From contig OY727097.1 of the NCBI GenBank assembly GCA_963402885.1, positions 10,726,001-10,790,000 of the forward strand: a DNA stretch of 64,000 nt, read 5' to 3'. Of this stretch, positions 11,231 through 21,523 are shown piece after piece (position 1 is the first letter of the stretch; each line of letters opens with the position of its first letter). The position numbers and the translations under genes were made by a program. The DNA is from Antedon bifida. Taxonomy: Eukaryota > Echinodermata > Crinoidea > Comatulida > Antedonidae. The notes beneath the pieces were generated by a model, which was given only the letters and a program-made list of their open reading frames with translations, ran no database searches and was not told the origin of the DNA.

Positions 11231-11439
11231 AAAAACATATACTTAAAATGGCATTAATGGGCTTTCGTAGTTTAGTGTTTATAATTCAATATAGTTCACT
11301 ATAATATACCTCTATAGTAGCTTTGTTATGAAGTTATTGTATTCATATGTTGTATTCCTCCATGGTTGTATTGTAATTCAAGATATATCTGTTACTTTAG
11401 ATAACAACTACTGTACAGTGTATTGTTGATAATTACCTC

Positions 11440-11660
11440 TGCCAAGGAGGTTATGTTTTCACCCCTGTATGTTTGTGTGTGTGTGTGTTTGTGTGTGTGT
11501 TTGTGTGTGTGTTTGTGTGTGTGTCTGTGAACAGCCTGGAGGCCACAGTTTTTATCCGATTCTCACCAAATTTGACAACAATGATCTATGACCAAAAAGC
11601 TCGGAGGAGTTCGAATTTGAGGGGAAAAGGTCACGGTCAATTGTTAATAGTAGATTCCAT
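11440..11660 (+). repeat. Dispersed CCAAGGAGGTTATGTTTTCACC repeat with GT microsatellite
   Basis: It begins TACCTCTGCCAAGGAGGTTA, contains a (GT)n/GTTT tract at 11,470-11,527 and continues with ATCCGATTCTCACCAAATTT. From general knowledge this resembles a repeat widespread in marine invertebrate genomes. The short frame across it is not a gene. It lies in an A-specific insertion. Confidence 0.6.
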
Positions 11661-11664
11661 TATA

Positions 11665-12430
11665 AAAATATTAAATATACTATTTTAATCAGCATTGGGT
11701 TACAGTACTTTTATTGTAAAAGTTATTTATTTAATACACAAACTTTGTTCAAAATAATGATTAATATACTCTTCTAATAAGCATTGGGCTAGTTATGTAG
11801 TACTGATCTATTAAAAAGGTACACAAAATTAGTATAATCTTTTATAATAAGCATTGTGCTACAGTACTTGTTGAAAATATATTAATATACTCTTCTAATT
11901 GAGAATTTGGCTACAACTACTGTTTTTTACTTACAAATTGTATAATGTTGCCCGAGAGTAGCTCTGCTAACTTCTCTGGCTGTTTTACTTTCATCGTTTT
12001 GATTTAGCTTTTCGCGCTTTTTTTGTATCCATTGAGATCCAGCCACTGATACCCACAGTATTGTCACTTTTCAGTAATTTGCCTTTGGATTTATATATAT
12101 ATAAAACAAAGAAATATTTAAATAAAAAGAAAACTTTCATTGTAAAGGTTATTTATTTAATACTACTGGGTTTGGTCAGAATTATGTTTAAATGTTAATA
12201 GTACATAATAACCACATTATGTTACAAATTATTATTATACTCTTCTAAAAAGCATTGGGCAAAACTTTCATTGTAAAGGTTATTTATTTAATACTACTGG
12301 GTTTGGTCAGAATTATGTTTAATTAATGTTAATTATATAGTACATAATAACCACATTATGTTACAAATTATTATTATACTCTTCTAAAAAGCATTGGGCA
12401 ACAGATCGTTTTTTTACTTAAAATTGTACA
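11665..12430. repeat. Degenerate tandem repeat, 100-140 bp unit
   Basis: The phrase TACTCTTCTAAWAAGCATTGGGC recurs at about 11,690, 11,770, 11,850, 11,890, 12,240 and 12,380. The last two units (12,128-12,262 and 12,262-12,402) are nearly identical neighbours. A 170-bp repeat has inserted at 11,946-12,094. This is noncoding, A-specific DNA. Confidence 0.8.
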
Positions 12431-12714
12431 GTACTACACAGTAGGCCTATAAATAGTTCAGTATGTTGTACTGTCCCTAGAAAAAAGGTATTTAAAGTTA
12501 TTTCTGTAAAACTAGGCCTACAGCGTTTAGTCAGTAAAATATGTTTTAGGTAGATTCCAACAATCTCATGCTTTGAAAAGTATTTATTATTTGGCTTATA
12601 TAAGTTTTAAGTGAAACTCTTAAACTATTTTCCCTTTAGAATGGTAATGGTCATTTTATCGTCATTGATGGGATATATTTTCAATTGTTTGGTGTTAGTT
12701 CGTTGTTTTGTGGT

Positions 12715-14545
12715 TTTTTTTTGCTGCTGGTGGTATCTACACTATCTAAGATAGGCTATACTTGGGGTAAATGGGGTCTCTAGTCGAACTTTAGAGGGGT
12801 CTGCCAGGGCCAAGGCCAGGGCACATAACATTCATGATAAATGGCACCTCTAATTGGCCGGAAAAACACTCTCATGCAGCATGCTACCATTAAAAAAAAC
12901 GATCGTACTTTTTATCGTTGTTGAATGTTTTGATATTAGCCTAATTGTTAAAACGACCTTCACAACCAAAATATTTTTTTGTATTTTAAATGGAACGCTA
13001 TAAAAATAATCCTCTTCTTCATCAGAGCATGAATACTTAATAACCAGACAAGAACGTATCCATTTTCATATCACGCAATCCATTTTTCAACAATATAGTA
13101 GTATAACAATAACAATTTGATTGAATAGTGAGGGATTAGTTACAGTGTTGACTTTGAATAAACCATTTGTAATTTACTGAAAATCCAAAATGAACTTGTG
13201 TTAGGCTATAATACAAAAAAAATTATTCAATCAAAGAAACGCTCTACTACACATGAGAAATAGATGTCGGTCGATAAACTTCTGACGACGACTAAAACAA
13301 CGACAATCAGCTAAATGTTAGTGATTTTATTTTTCATGACACATTACCGGACTTCCCCCTCCTCTCGCAATGAACTACAGTACAGATCTTCCCTATCTAG
13401 GCTTGTGTATGTAGCATACTACGCTATTCACAAATTACCCACGCATAGCAGTGTTACTACTTACAGATTACCTCTAATGGATCAATCATTCACACATGAA
13501 TTCAAAAATTCATCGACAAACGAAATATAGCCTATATTCATTTCTTTTAAATATTAGGCATATTGCCAAGGCTAATAATCGATTTTTTAATCGATTCCGA
13601 AATTTGAACCGTGTTATACCGGTAGCAAATGTCCTATCATTATTTTCTTTGTTTTATTTGGAGTGTGGTTTAAAACAACACTTTTATAAAGTTTATAGTG
13701 GATAAATAAAAATGAATTTTTGGAAATTGTGGTTTTAACATCTGAATTCCAAATTATACAATTTAACCTTTTGCTCAATATATTTATAGCAACAGCTTCA
13801 TATTTTTTGTATAACTTTTTAAAATTATTAATTGATAATTAATTTACATTAATTGAGTACAGTTATTAGAATGTATTACCGTACCAAAAGTACCTTCATC
13901 GGGGACTTCCATGTGACGTTCGCTGTAAAGGGGGGTTCGTCCGAACCTTAAACACACCCCACCCCCCCTGACTACGGGCCTGAAGGCAGTGTACAGATAG
14001 TCTGTAATAGGTCATTTGGTATTGCTTACAATGTGCTAAATCATATAACATTGGTTGCTGGTGGTATCTACAATATCTAAGCTGGGCTAGTTGGGGGAAG
14101 GGGGGTCTCTAGTCTAACTTTAGGGTGTCTGGTACTTGCGGTGCAGCAGACAATTAGTCTGTTGTTATCCATTTAGTATTGTATGAACACAACTTGTTCA
14201 TTTGGCATTAATTTTGAGTGGTACCTCACTCATCTATGCTAGCCCCATTTTAGGCCCTCCCTCGGGGGGTCTGGCGGGCCTATTGCAGCAGACAAAAAGT
14301 CTGTCGTTTGTGATACTGGTATAAGGATGCCAATGGGCATCCCATGGTGGTAAAATTATGTGGTATCTCTCTCATCTAACCGGTGCCGATTTTTTAGCAC
14401 CTTTCGGAGTCCCCTCGGTCTAGACGCAGCAGGGGGTACCCGGCAGACTCCCATTTTCATTGACTTCAAGTGACCCCCAACACACTTAAATAGTCAGATA
14501 TTGGTACCTAGCTCATCTAACCAAATGTCTCTGGGCTGCCTGTCT
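12715..14545. repeat. Dispersed element, right copies, with mixed orientation
   Basis: Positions 13,790-14,545 are the reverse complement of 2,145-2,830, and 12,715-12,870 is a further partial copy. Within 12,960-13,270, one segment (12,985-13,070) is in the same orientation as 2,060-2,140, while 13,120-13,270 is inverted relative to 1,930-2,045. So the flanking DNA has been shuffled as well. No coding potential is supported. Confidence 0.7.
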
Positions 14546-15320
14546 ATTAAGTTTGGTTGGTGATCTTATGGGAGAAATACTTCCACTTCAGGTGAAGGTG
14601 CCGAGATACCTAAAGTTTGAATAAAAGTTATATATTTGTGTTATATAAATTTGTGTTACATGTCTTGTATGTTGAGTCTACAAAGATATAGGAGGTAACA
14701 CCACAAAGCTTATTGACTTTGTGTAGCCATGCCTTTCAAATAATTTATACGGAGGCCTGTTAGTGCCATATTCGTCTACACAATCTTTATACTATACTAT
14801 TATGTTAACTGTTGCAATTGCCATAATCAGTTATTTTTTTCAAATTCTAGGGCTATAGTTAAAAATTAACATTATTGACTCTACATAAAATGTCGATAGT
14901 CATTACATTATCACATCTGACTGAGTACAGTAAGACAATGTTTACACTGTAGTATAGTCATTACTGTAGGTCCATGAATAGTTATTGTGTAAATAACAAC
15001 GCATAATTACATTTACAGATTTGGCATTTTCCAAAAAAAAATTCAAAAAATAGTATAAAATGATCTGTCCCTGCACTAATTACAATATAAAACGGAACAA
15101 ATAGTTTAAAAAGCTTTATTCAGATACTACAGTATAATAAATAGTGCATAGAAAAACTAGAATGTGAATAAGAAAGACAAGTTGATAATGTTATTTCTTC
15201 TTTCGAATCAACATGTTGATAAATAGGGACAGTAACACAATTACATTACATATTATTATACTACTGTACTAAAATATACTTGTTTCCCCAATCTCGAAAG
15301 GCTTTTCCGAACTTAAAAGG
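14546..15320. other. Noncoding stretch shared with copy B
   Basis: This matches 40,670-41,445 closely. It is AT-rich and holds a duplicated segment (TATACGGAGGCCTGTTAGTG) also seen at about 10,575. I see no gene or RNA. Confidence 0.6.
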
Positions 15321-15540
15321 TCCAGTGTACTGTCCATGTGGCTCGTGTTAACCCAGTTCATCTAAGGGGTTACGCTAGACGGTGTATTGGTCCATCTCAG
15401 CCCATGTCGTTGTGGACAGCAGAAGAACGAGCGCCGTTTGGTGGAAACAAATTCGTCTTGTGGAAAATCGACTTTAAGGAGAAGAAAGTTGTTGTATGTG
15501 TCGTCCACACCTGTGCGCAAGTCGTTGCTAAAAACACGTA
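15321..15540 (+). repeat. SINE-like dispersed repeat, copy A
   Basis: It aligns with 41,446-41,667 (copy B) and, more distantly, with 56,590-56,822 in reverse. Shared words include TGTGGCTCGTGT, TATTGGTCCAT/TACTGGTCCAT, TCGTTGTGGACAG and TGTCGTCCACAC. The 67-codon frame across it is a repeat artefact. It lies about 300 bp downstream of gene 1. Confidence 0.65.
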
Positions 15541-15841
15541 GTCTTGTTTAACTTGGTATGTTCTCATTTGCCAATACAGATACCATTATTATTAAACATG
15601 GATATTCTATTATGAAGTTCAGACGTAATCACATAGTTAAATTTTAAATTAGGCTAAGTATTTCTTAAATTACCATTTCTCTTCAGTCTTTTCTTTTTAC
15701 GTTTTTTCTTTACTTTATTATTTACCGAAACATTATGCTGCTGTTTAGATAGTAGGACATTGCTTTGTAGATTATTACTTTGTTTATATTCATTCAAAGC
15801 AGGCCAATGTTCAAGACTTAAATTTTCTTCGGTAATATTGC

Positions 15842-18800
15842 TTAACGGCTTATGTCCTTTAACTCTAGTTTTATTCTTTTTATCTTTTTTTTTATTGATA
15901 TTTGAAGATTTACACCATGTTGATCTGTTTCCTTTTTCCGATGTTGACTAAACTCTTTTCTTTTGGAGTTAAACTTGTCCAAAAACGGAGTATGTAAAGT
16001 TCCATTTTCCTTCTTATTTTTCTTTGGCCACACAGGATGTCTAAAAGTAATGTTTTTGTAGGTTGACCACCGACGAAAAATTGCCTTCTCAGTGATGAAA
16101 AGATGGCCACCCCGTTGTTTATTTTCACTCTTGTTATAATAGGTACATTCTGATATTGTCTTATCGTAATAGTGATATGGGACCCGAGTATTCGTAGAAC
16201 TATAAGATATCAAAAAAATTATTATTATTAACATTGAGTTTCTAAGCGTGTTTTGAAGCGGTGAAGTGCTTTAAGGCAGTTTGGGCAACCGCCGTATCCG
16301 TATACGTATGGGTAAAATTCGTGTACTACGTCACACATTCTATGTAGCTTGACATCATATACCGTACATGATACCGATTTTCGATGCCTTCGACGTGCGG
16401 ATTGCATTCCACACGTTTATTCGTTGAACATTTATTTGTTAAACGTGGCACAGTATGATTACATTTTTTACCAGCAGATATCTGTGAATGGATGGAAAGA
16501 AAATTGCTCTATTAGGACTTTCGTCTTCGAAGCAACACAGCTAATATTGGAACGTAATACATCAACACTATTTATTATAGTTCATAATCTTATTGTGTCA
16601 ACATTGTTGAATAGTGATTAGAAGTATAATGGACAAGTGTTAAAACACTTCTAGATTATGGACTTATCAGTCTCGGTAGTGTGTTACCTGCACAAATCTT
16701 CATATGCCATCCCGTATACAGTTATACTAGGGCAGAATTCCATAGCATGCACCATTGTATACCACCCGGTTGTCAACATTGTGCTTACCTCTTTTCTGTT
16801 AAATTATAATACATATTATTATCTATAACATTAATCATTTTGATGGTTGATTGTAAGCAACCTTTGAAATTCAAGCGAGATAGGTTTTAGAATTTTTTTA
16901 TAAATAAATAAAGCAGTAACATGAATACGTATGATCGATAATAGATTATCTTACTACACGATTAATTAGAAATAATTTAAAATAAGCCGATACCACACAA
17001 CAATAACAACAGGCCTATACCGAAAATGCACTGGTAAGACATTACATATAACCTGTTATATTAACCTGCGATTTTAACCCCAATAATAACAATCCCGGTA
17101 GTACTGGGCAAATTATTACTAAAATCTACCAAAAACATAAAATTATGACGTGGTCATTAGAATTCGATAATATAAGATCTACTGTATATATTAAAACAAT
17201 TTTATTCCGATTATGAACCACTAACACGGTCCTGAAAACAAAACAAACACACAACACATATACCCACAAACCCCCAAATTCAAAGGAGTTTTTGGAGTTA
17301 CAGGCCAACACCAATTAAATTAGTTTTGTTTTTTAGAAGCCTAATGTTTGTATTAAAGTATTGAAGTAAACGTTATTATGTTACCTTGTATAACCAGTTT
17401 GGTTTTTAAAGAGGTCCTCAGCTAACACCATTCGGTCTGGTAGAGATGAGTATATTGAAACATCTTTGTAAATGTTTGCTAGAAGAAAGGCGTAGCGGTA
17501 TTCTTCATTGGTTAGCTTAGGAACCTGTTTGATTATATTCATCCAACTGATAATAATCATTTCTGTCCGTGTTTTTTTGTTTACAAGTACCTCTCGTAGC
17601 ACACTCCTTTTGCTTAGACCTTTGTTAATGTTCCGATGGCCAACGACTCGTATAGTCGTGCGAGTGCCAACATCATGTTCAAAGCCAACCACAGAGGCTA
17701 GATTCATTCGTATGACACAGTGGTGTTGATCAATCTCTCTTCCAGCGTTTGATCCTAATAAATGACCAGAGCTTGCCACAACAGCACAGTCATTGCACGT
17801 AAGATGGAGTTTCTTAAAAAATTATTATTTATAATAAATTATTTAAAAAAAGAAAATGCATTTATGTTTTTAATACATTATTTCAGATGAAATAACAAGC
17901 ACAGTAGAACCCCAACAAATTGTCCCCTTAATATGGGTTTTCATTTTCATTTCATTTTCATTTATTTATTCGACACAAGCGGTCCAGGGGTTGCGACAGC
18001 AACAGAGCGCCATAACACATTTGTGTCCGCAACCCCTGTAACATACAACTTAAAACAAGTTAAAAATGAATAAAAAATATACAGATTATATTACACAATT
18101 TAAAATACACCTAAACAATTAAAATAAAGTTATCGATTATCAAGCAGATATTTTTTCAATTTTGACAGAAAATTTTTCAAAGGAAGAGTAACTGCTTGAT
18201 CTTTGATTATGGGGGGTAGTGATGACCATATAACAGGAAAATTGTTGATAGACGAATATTTTAAAGTATCGGTACGTGCAAAAGGGTGGACAAATGTGAG
18301 TAATTCAGGATGGCGTTGATTGATATGAATATTATTGTTTACAGTACTACAAAAAGTTAAATTATAAAAACAACGAAATATAAAGGAAATTAAAATCATT
18401 AGACGTCTATCACGTAAGGATAACCAACCCAAAGTTATTAAACGTTCGTCGTATGATATAGGTCCGCAGTGGGGTCCCAGAATACGTCTAGAGGCCCGTC
18501 GCTGAACCTGTTCGAGGCGTTCTATGTGTCCTCCATTTCTGGGGCCCCACGCCGGCAAACCATACTCAAGAATAGGTAGCACCAAAGTTTTGTACAGACA
18601 CGAAATCGCGTCTGGAGAACAATTTCCGGCTACAGAAAAAATAAAGCCTAACATTCGATTAGCTTTAGATATCAGATTATCGATATGAACGTTCCAATTC
18701 AGTTTAGAATCGATATGTACTCCTAAATGTTTATGGCTATCCACCACCGCAATTGTCTCACCATTAAGAAAGTACAACGGCTTAACAAAGTTACGCTTTC

Positions 18801-19911
18801 TGGTGATATGCATTAATTTAGTTTTGTTGACATTGAATTTCATTTGATTCTTATCAGCCCAATTAGATAAAATATTTATATCATTTTGCAAATTAACAAT
18901 ATCGTTGGCATTTTGTCTGTGTCTATAGATTATTATATCATCTGCAAAAAGAAAACATTCAGAAGAAACATTATGATTAACATCGTTCACAAACATATTG
19001 AATAAAATTGGGCCAAGACAACTGCCCTGAGGTATACCCGATGTGACTGGAAGTACGGAAGAAGTAGCCCCCCTGAAACACACTTTCTGATTCCTATCAG
19101 TCAAGTATGAAGATATCCATTTCCAGATATTACCTTGAATATTGAAATTTACAGCAATTTTTGTTAATAAGATGTCGAAAGGCATTTTATCAAATGCTTT
19201 GCTCATGTCGTGGGAAACATAGGCCTATACCCTATACCAAAATAAACAATTTCAGAAATTGAGAAGTTTTTCATTAATAATATAAATGTATATAATTATT
19301 TTGTATTTTATGTTGTTTTTAAGTTAAAATAAATAATTATTTTTTTGATTTGATTGAATCAACCAATTGGCACACTCAAACTTGTCCTTGTCCCGTTAAT
19401 ATGGGTGTCCCCTGAGTAGGGAGTTTATTTTAGATTAGATTAGATTGATGTATTGCCCCTCGTTTCACATGAAAGTGCCCCTTTAAAGGGGTGCCCGCTA
19501 AACAGGGGTGTCCCAAAAGAGGGATTCTACTGTATTTATTATTATTTATTTGCTAACGGCATTGATTTTTTCTATGCAATTAAAATGTGAAATTGTGAAT
19601 GCTTTTAATTTTCCTTTCCTTCCTTTGTGGGTTCATTCTTATAATCTGTAAAAGATTGATATTGTTACATAAAATAATAATACCTTGTTGGTTGCCAGGC
19701 TAACGTATCCTGGAAATAGACCAACGTCGTCATCATCATCCGCCCTGAATGTGATTGGTTGTCTTGATGTTGGATTCAAAACGCCACGTTTTGGTATTGG
19801 CGTTGTATTTCTAATTGTTCGTTTGATAGTGGTGTTACCAAATTTGAAGATGAGCACGAAAGTTAACACGCAGGAGTAAATAATTGTCAGCCAGAATGCC
19901 TTTGAAATATT
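15842..19911 (-). CDS. ST6GALNAC-like: ST6GalNAc-like sialyltransferase, gene 1 (copy A)
   Basis: A GT29 Golgi enzyme expected to transfer sialic acid from CMP-sialic acid in alpha-2,6 linkage to GalNAc-type acceptors. Exons in transcript order: 19,684-19,911 (TM anchor [18 protein letters not shown] and stem), 17,385-17,812 (sialylmotif [17 protein letters not shown], then [20 protein letters not shown]), 16,688-16,795 (sialylmotif [21 protein letters not shown]) and 15,842-16,199 (motif III VPYHYY, motif [12 protein letters not shown]). All junctions have GT/AG and agreeing phase (0, 2, 2). The disulfide cysteines and the motif VS His and Glu are present. The best match is the ST6GalNAc III-VI subfamily. 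The start codon lies in an unseen upstream exon. The C-terminus has an extra basic tail after HPVWPKK that ends in a different frame from gene 3. A LINE sits in the first visible intron. Confidence 0.92.
16277..16474. mobile_element. Truncated inverted-repeat element in gene 1 intron
   Basis: This holds the left half of the element at 42,407-42,826 in gene 3. It begins AGTTTGGGCAACCGCCGTAT. About 250 bp, including the right terminal repeat, are missing, with GCA shared at the junction. It lies in the intron between the S-motif exon and the last exon. Confidence 0.75.
17943..19209 (-). mobile_element. 5'-truncated CR1/Jockey-type LINE in gene 1 intron
   Basis: A 358-codon open frame (18,130-19,206) begins inside the reverse transcriptase ([13 protein letters not shown]). 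It contains [19 protein letters not shown] and the catalytic FADD, and continues through the thumb to [19 protein letters not shown] near the C-terminus. The 3' end on the minus strand is an (AATGAAATGA)-like tail at 17,943-17,970. Copy B has an uninterrupted TTTTCGTGGGAAAC at this point (44,361-44,374), so the insertion came after the duplication. Only TC is repeated at the ends. The lack of internal stops agrees with youth. It is in the antisense frame for no host gene and lies in sense orientation within gene 1. Confidence 0.93.
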
Positions 19912-20070
19912 CTAGTAGTAAAATAGTGATACAACTATATTTACGATTTTGTTTGACCTATTTGTTTGTTTGTTTGTTTTATTCGGTACTCAAGAAATAC
20001 AACAAAAATACCAGGATATATAACATATATAACAACATTAACTGTCCCTATATTAGTAATAGTAGTATTA

Positions 20071-20580
20071 AGGGAGGTTTCGCAATCTTACGAATACAAT
20101 AACGAAAACGGATACGTCAAGCACACGTATTCGTTTTTCGTAAGCCAGTAAAAATATGTTTCGCATGGCAACGAAATATTGAGGGCGCCGTCCAAAATAT
20201 GACTGCGGTAAATTTGAGCGAAGCGCAGGTACGTGTTGCTTGGTGCTTGGCTGCCTAGGCCTAGCGTAACATCAAAGCGAGTGAGGACTTTAAAAACTGC
20301 TATTTATCAAAATTGACCTGGCATTTTAGTAAATTACTTTAGTAAATTACTTTCAATAAAAGTGTAATTATATTATAATCATGAATCATTCCTGAATCAA
20401 ATGCAAAATGTGCAAAATAGATCAAAAACTATACTCGTTTTGTAGTTACGAATATGACTGGTGATATTCGTCAACATGAATACGCTTTACGAATATGAAA
20501 TGGGGATCAGCTCAAAAGTTTCACAAATGTGTGACGTATCCGTTTTCGTTATCGTATTCGTAAGGTTGCGAAACCTCCCT
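20071..20580. mobile_element. MITE with 49-bp terminal inverted repeats
   Basis: The left end 20,071-20,119 (AGGGAGGTTTCGCAATCTTA...) is the reverse complement of 20,532-20,580 with very few mismatches. The interior is noncoding. It sits upstream of the TM exon of gene 1. Copy B keeps the left end at 45,136 but has lost the outer part of the right end, so the element predates the block duplication. Confidence 0.85.
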
Positions 20581-21523
20581 AATAACAACTGGTGGAGATA
20601 CGTTTTACATATGGTAACGGTATCGATAAAAAAGAAAAACATATTTCCACGAGCTTTAACTCGTTTAAATAACGTAAAGCCTACAGTTTTCCATATAATC
20701 GCCACGATTTCACAAATTGCTCTACAATTGTTAGCGTCGCCGACGCCGATTTGCCGCAGACAAACAAAATCAACAAAGCTGTATGGTAAATAGATACACA
20801 ATTATATCTGTGCATTGAAATTTATAATATCATACAATCTAAAGATATTTCCAACTATAGCAATCTGAAATTGTTGATATATAATAAATCCAATAGTTCG
20901 AATGTCGATCATGTAGGCCAAAATTGTAAATATTTACAACTCATTAGCTCTCATTTATTCTAAGGAGTATTATCCTTGTTTTTTGTTGTTTTACACATAT
21001 TATTAATTTTTACAATATGAGCTCAATATTTTTAATTTGCAGTGAATAGAATTTATTGCATAGGGTATTAAAAAATAACACCGAAATTACACTGAGCTGT
21101 TGTACAGTTCTGTAGTCCATAATTGTTTTTTTTGCAACATTTAAAAATTATAGTTGCATAGGACAACTCCGTCAGTATGTCTGATAATAGTCCTCCCAAT
21201 GAGGTGGTTCACTACTTGGGGGCTAAAGCAAACATACTTAATTGTATTTATCAGCATACGTTGTGTGCCAGATAACATTATTTAATTCCACATTATCAGC
21301 ACTTATAAGAGTTAGTAAATAGACGAATAACACGAGCTAATAGCATGGTACTGTAATTCAGATGGTAAGTAAGTTCTAAGGCATATTTTAATTAAAAATT
21401 AATTCAAAAGACATTTATTTACGCCCTGAAGACACAAATTAAATAAAAACAGTATTGAGATTATTGGAAAAATGGGCGAAGGCAGGATCCCCCCAAAAAA
21501 TGAAAATCTTCAAATTAATAATT
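20581..21523. other. Noncoding upstream flank of gene 1, shared with copy B
   Basis: This matches about 45,625-46,616. It is AT-rich without a supported frame. The first exon and promoter of gene 1 may be here or a little to the left, but cannot be recognised. The alignment ends at CAAATTAATAATT near 21,523. Confidence 0.55.

Larger units (their letters stand above)
1..21523. repeat. Segmental duplication, copy A
   Basis: This block aligns with copy B (32,569-46,616) in the same overall order: TM/stem exon, CTCGTAAG-type repeats, a palindromic minisatellite, a SINE-like repeat, gene 1 and its upstream region. It has three large differences from B. Positions about 1,490-4,900 and 11,430-14,545 are found only in A. 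Positions 4,918-7,430 are inverted relative to B. A LINE sits at 17,943-19,209. Alignment stops near 21,523, where the BEL/Pao relic begins. The true left end lies outside the window. Confidence 0.93.

Noticed and set aside
2145-14545. A single very large DNA element bounded by inverted ends
   Set aside because: The interval contains DNA shared with copy B, which lacks the ends, and no element genes. Separate insertions plus rearrangement explain it better.
15338-15541. 67-codon frame MARVNPVHLRGY...
   Set aside because: It lies in the SINE-like repeat and is shifted by an indel in copy B.
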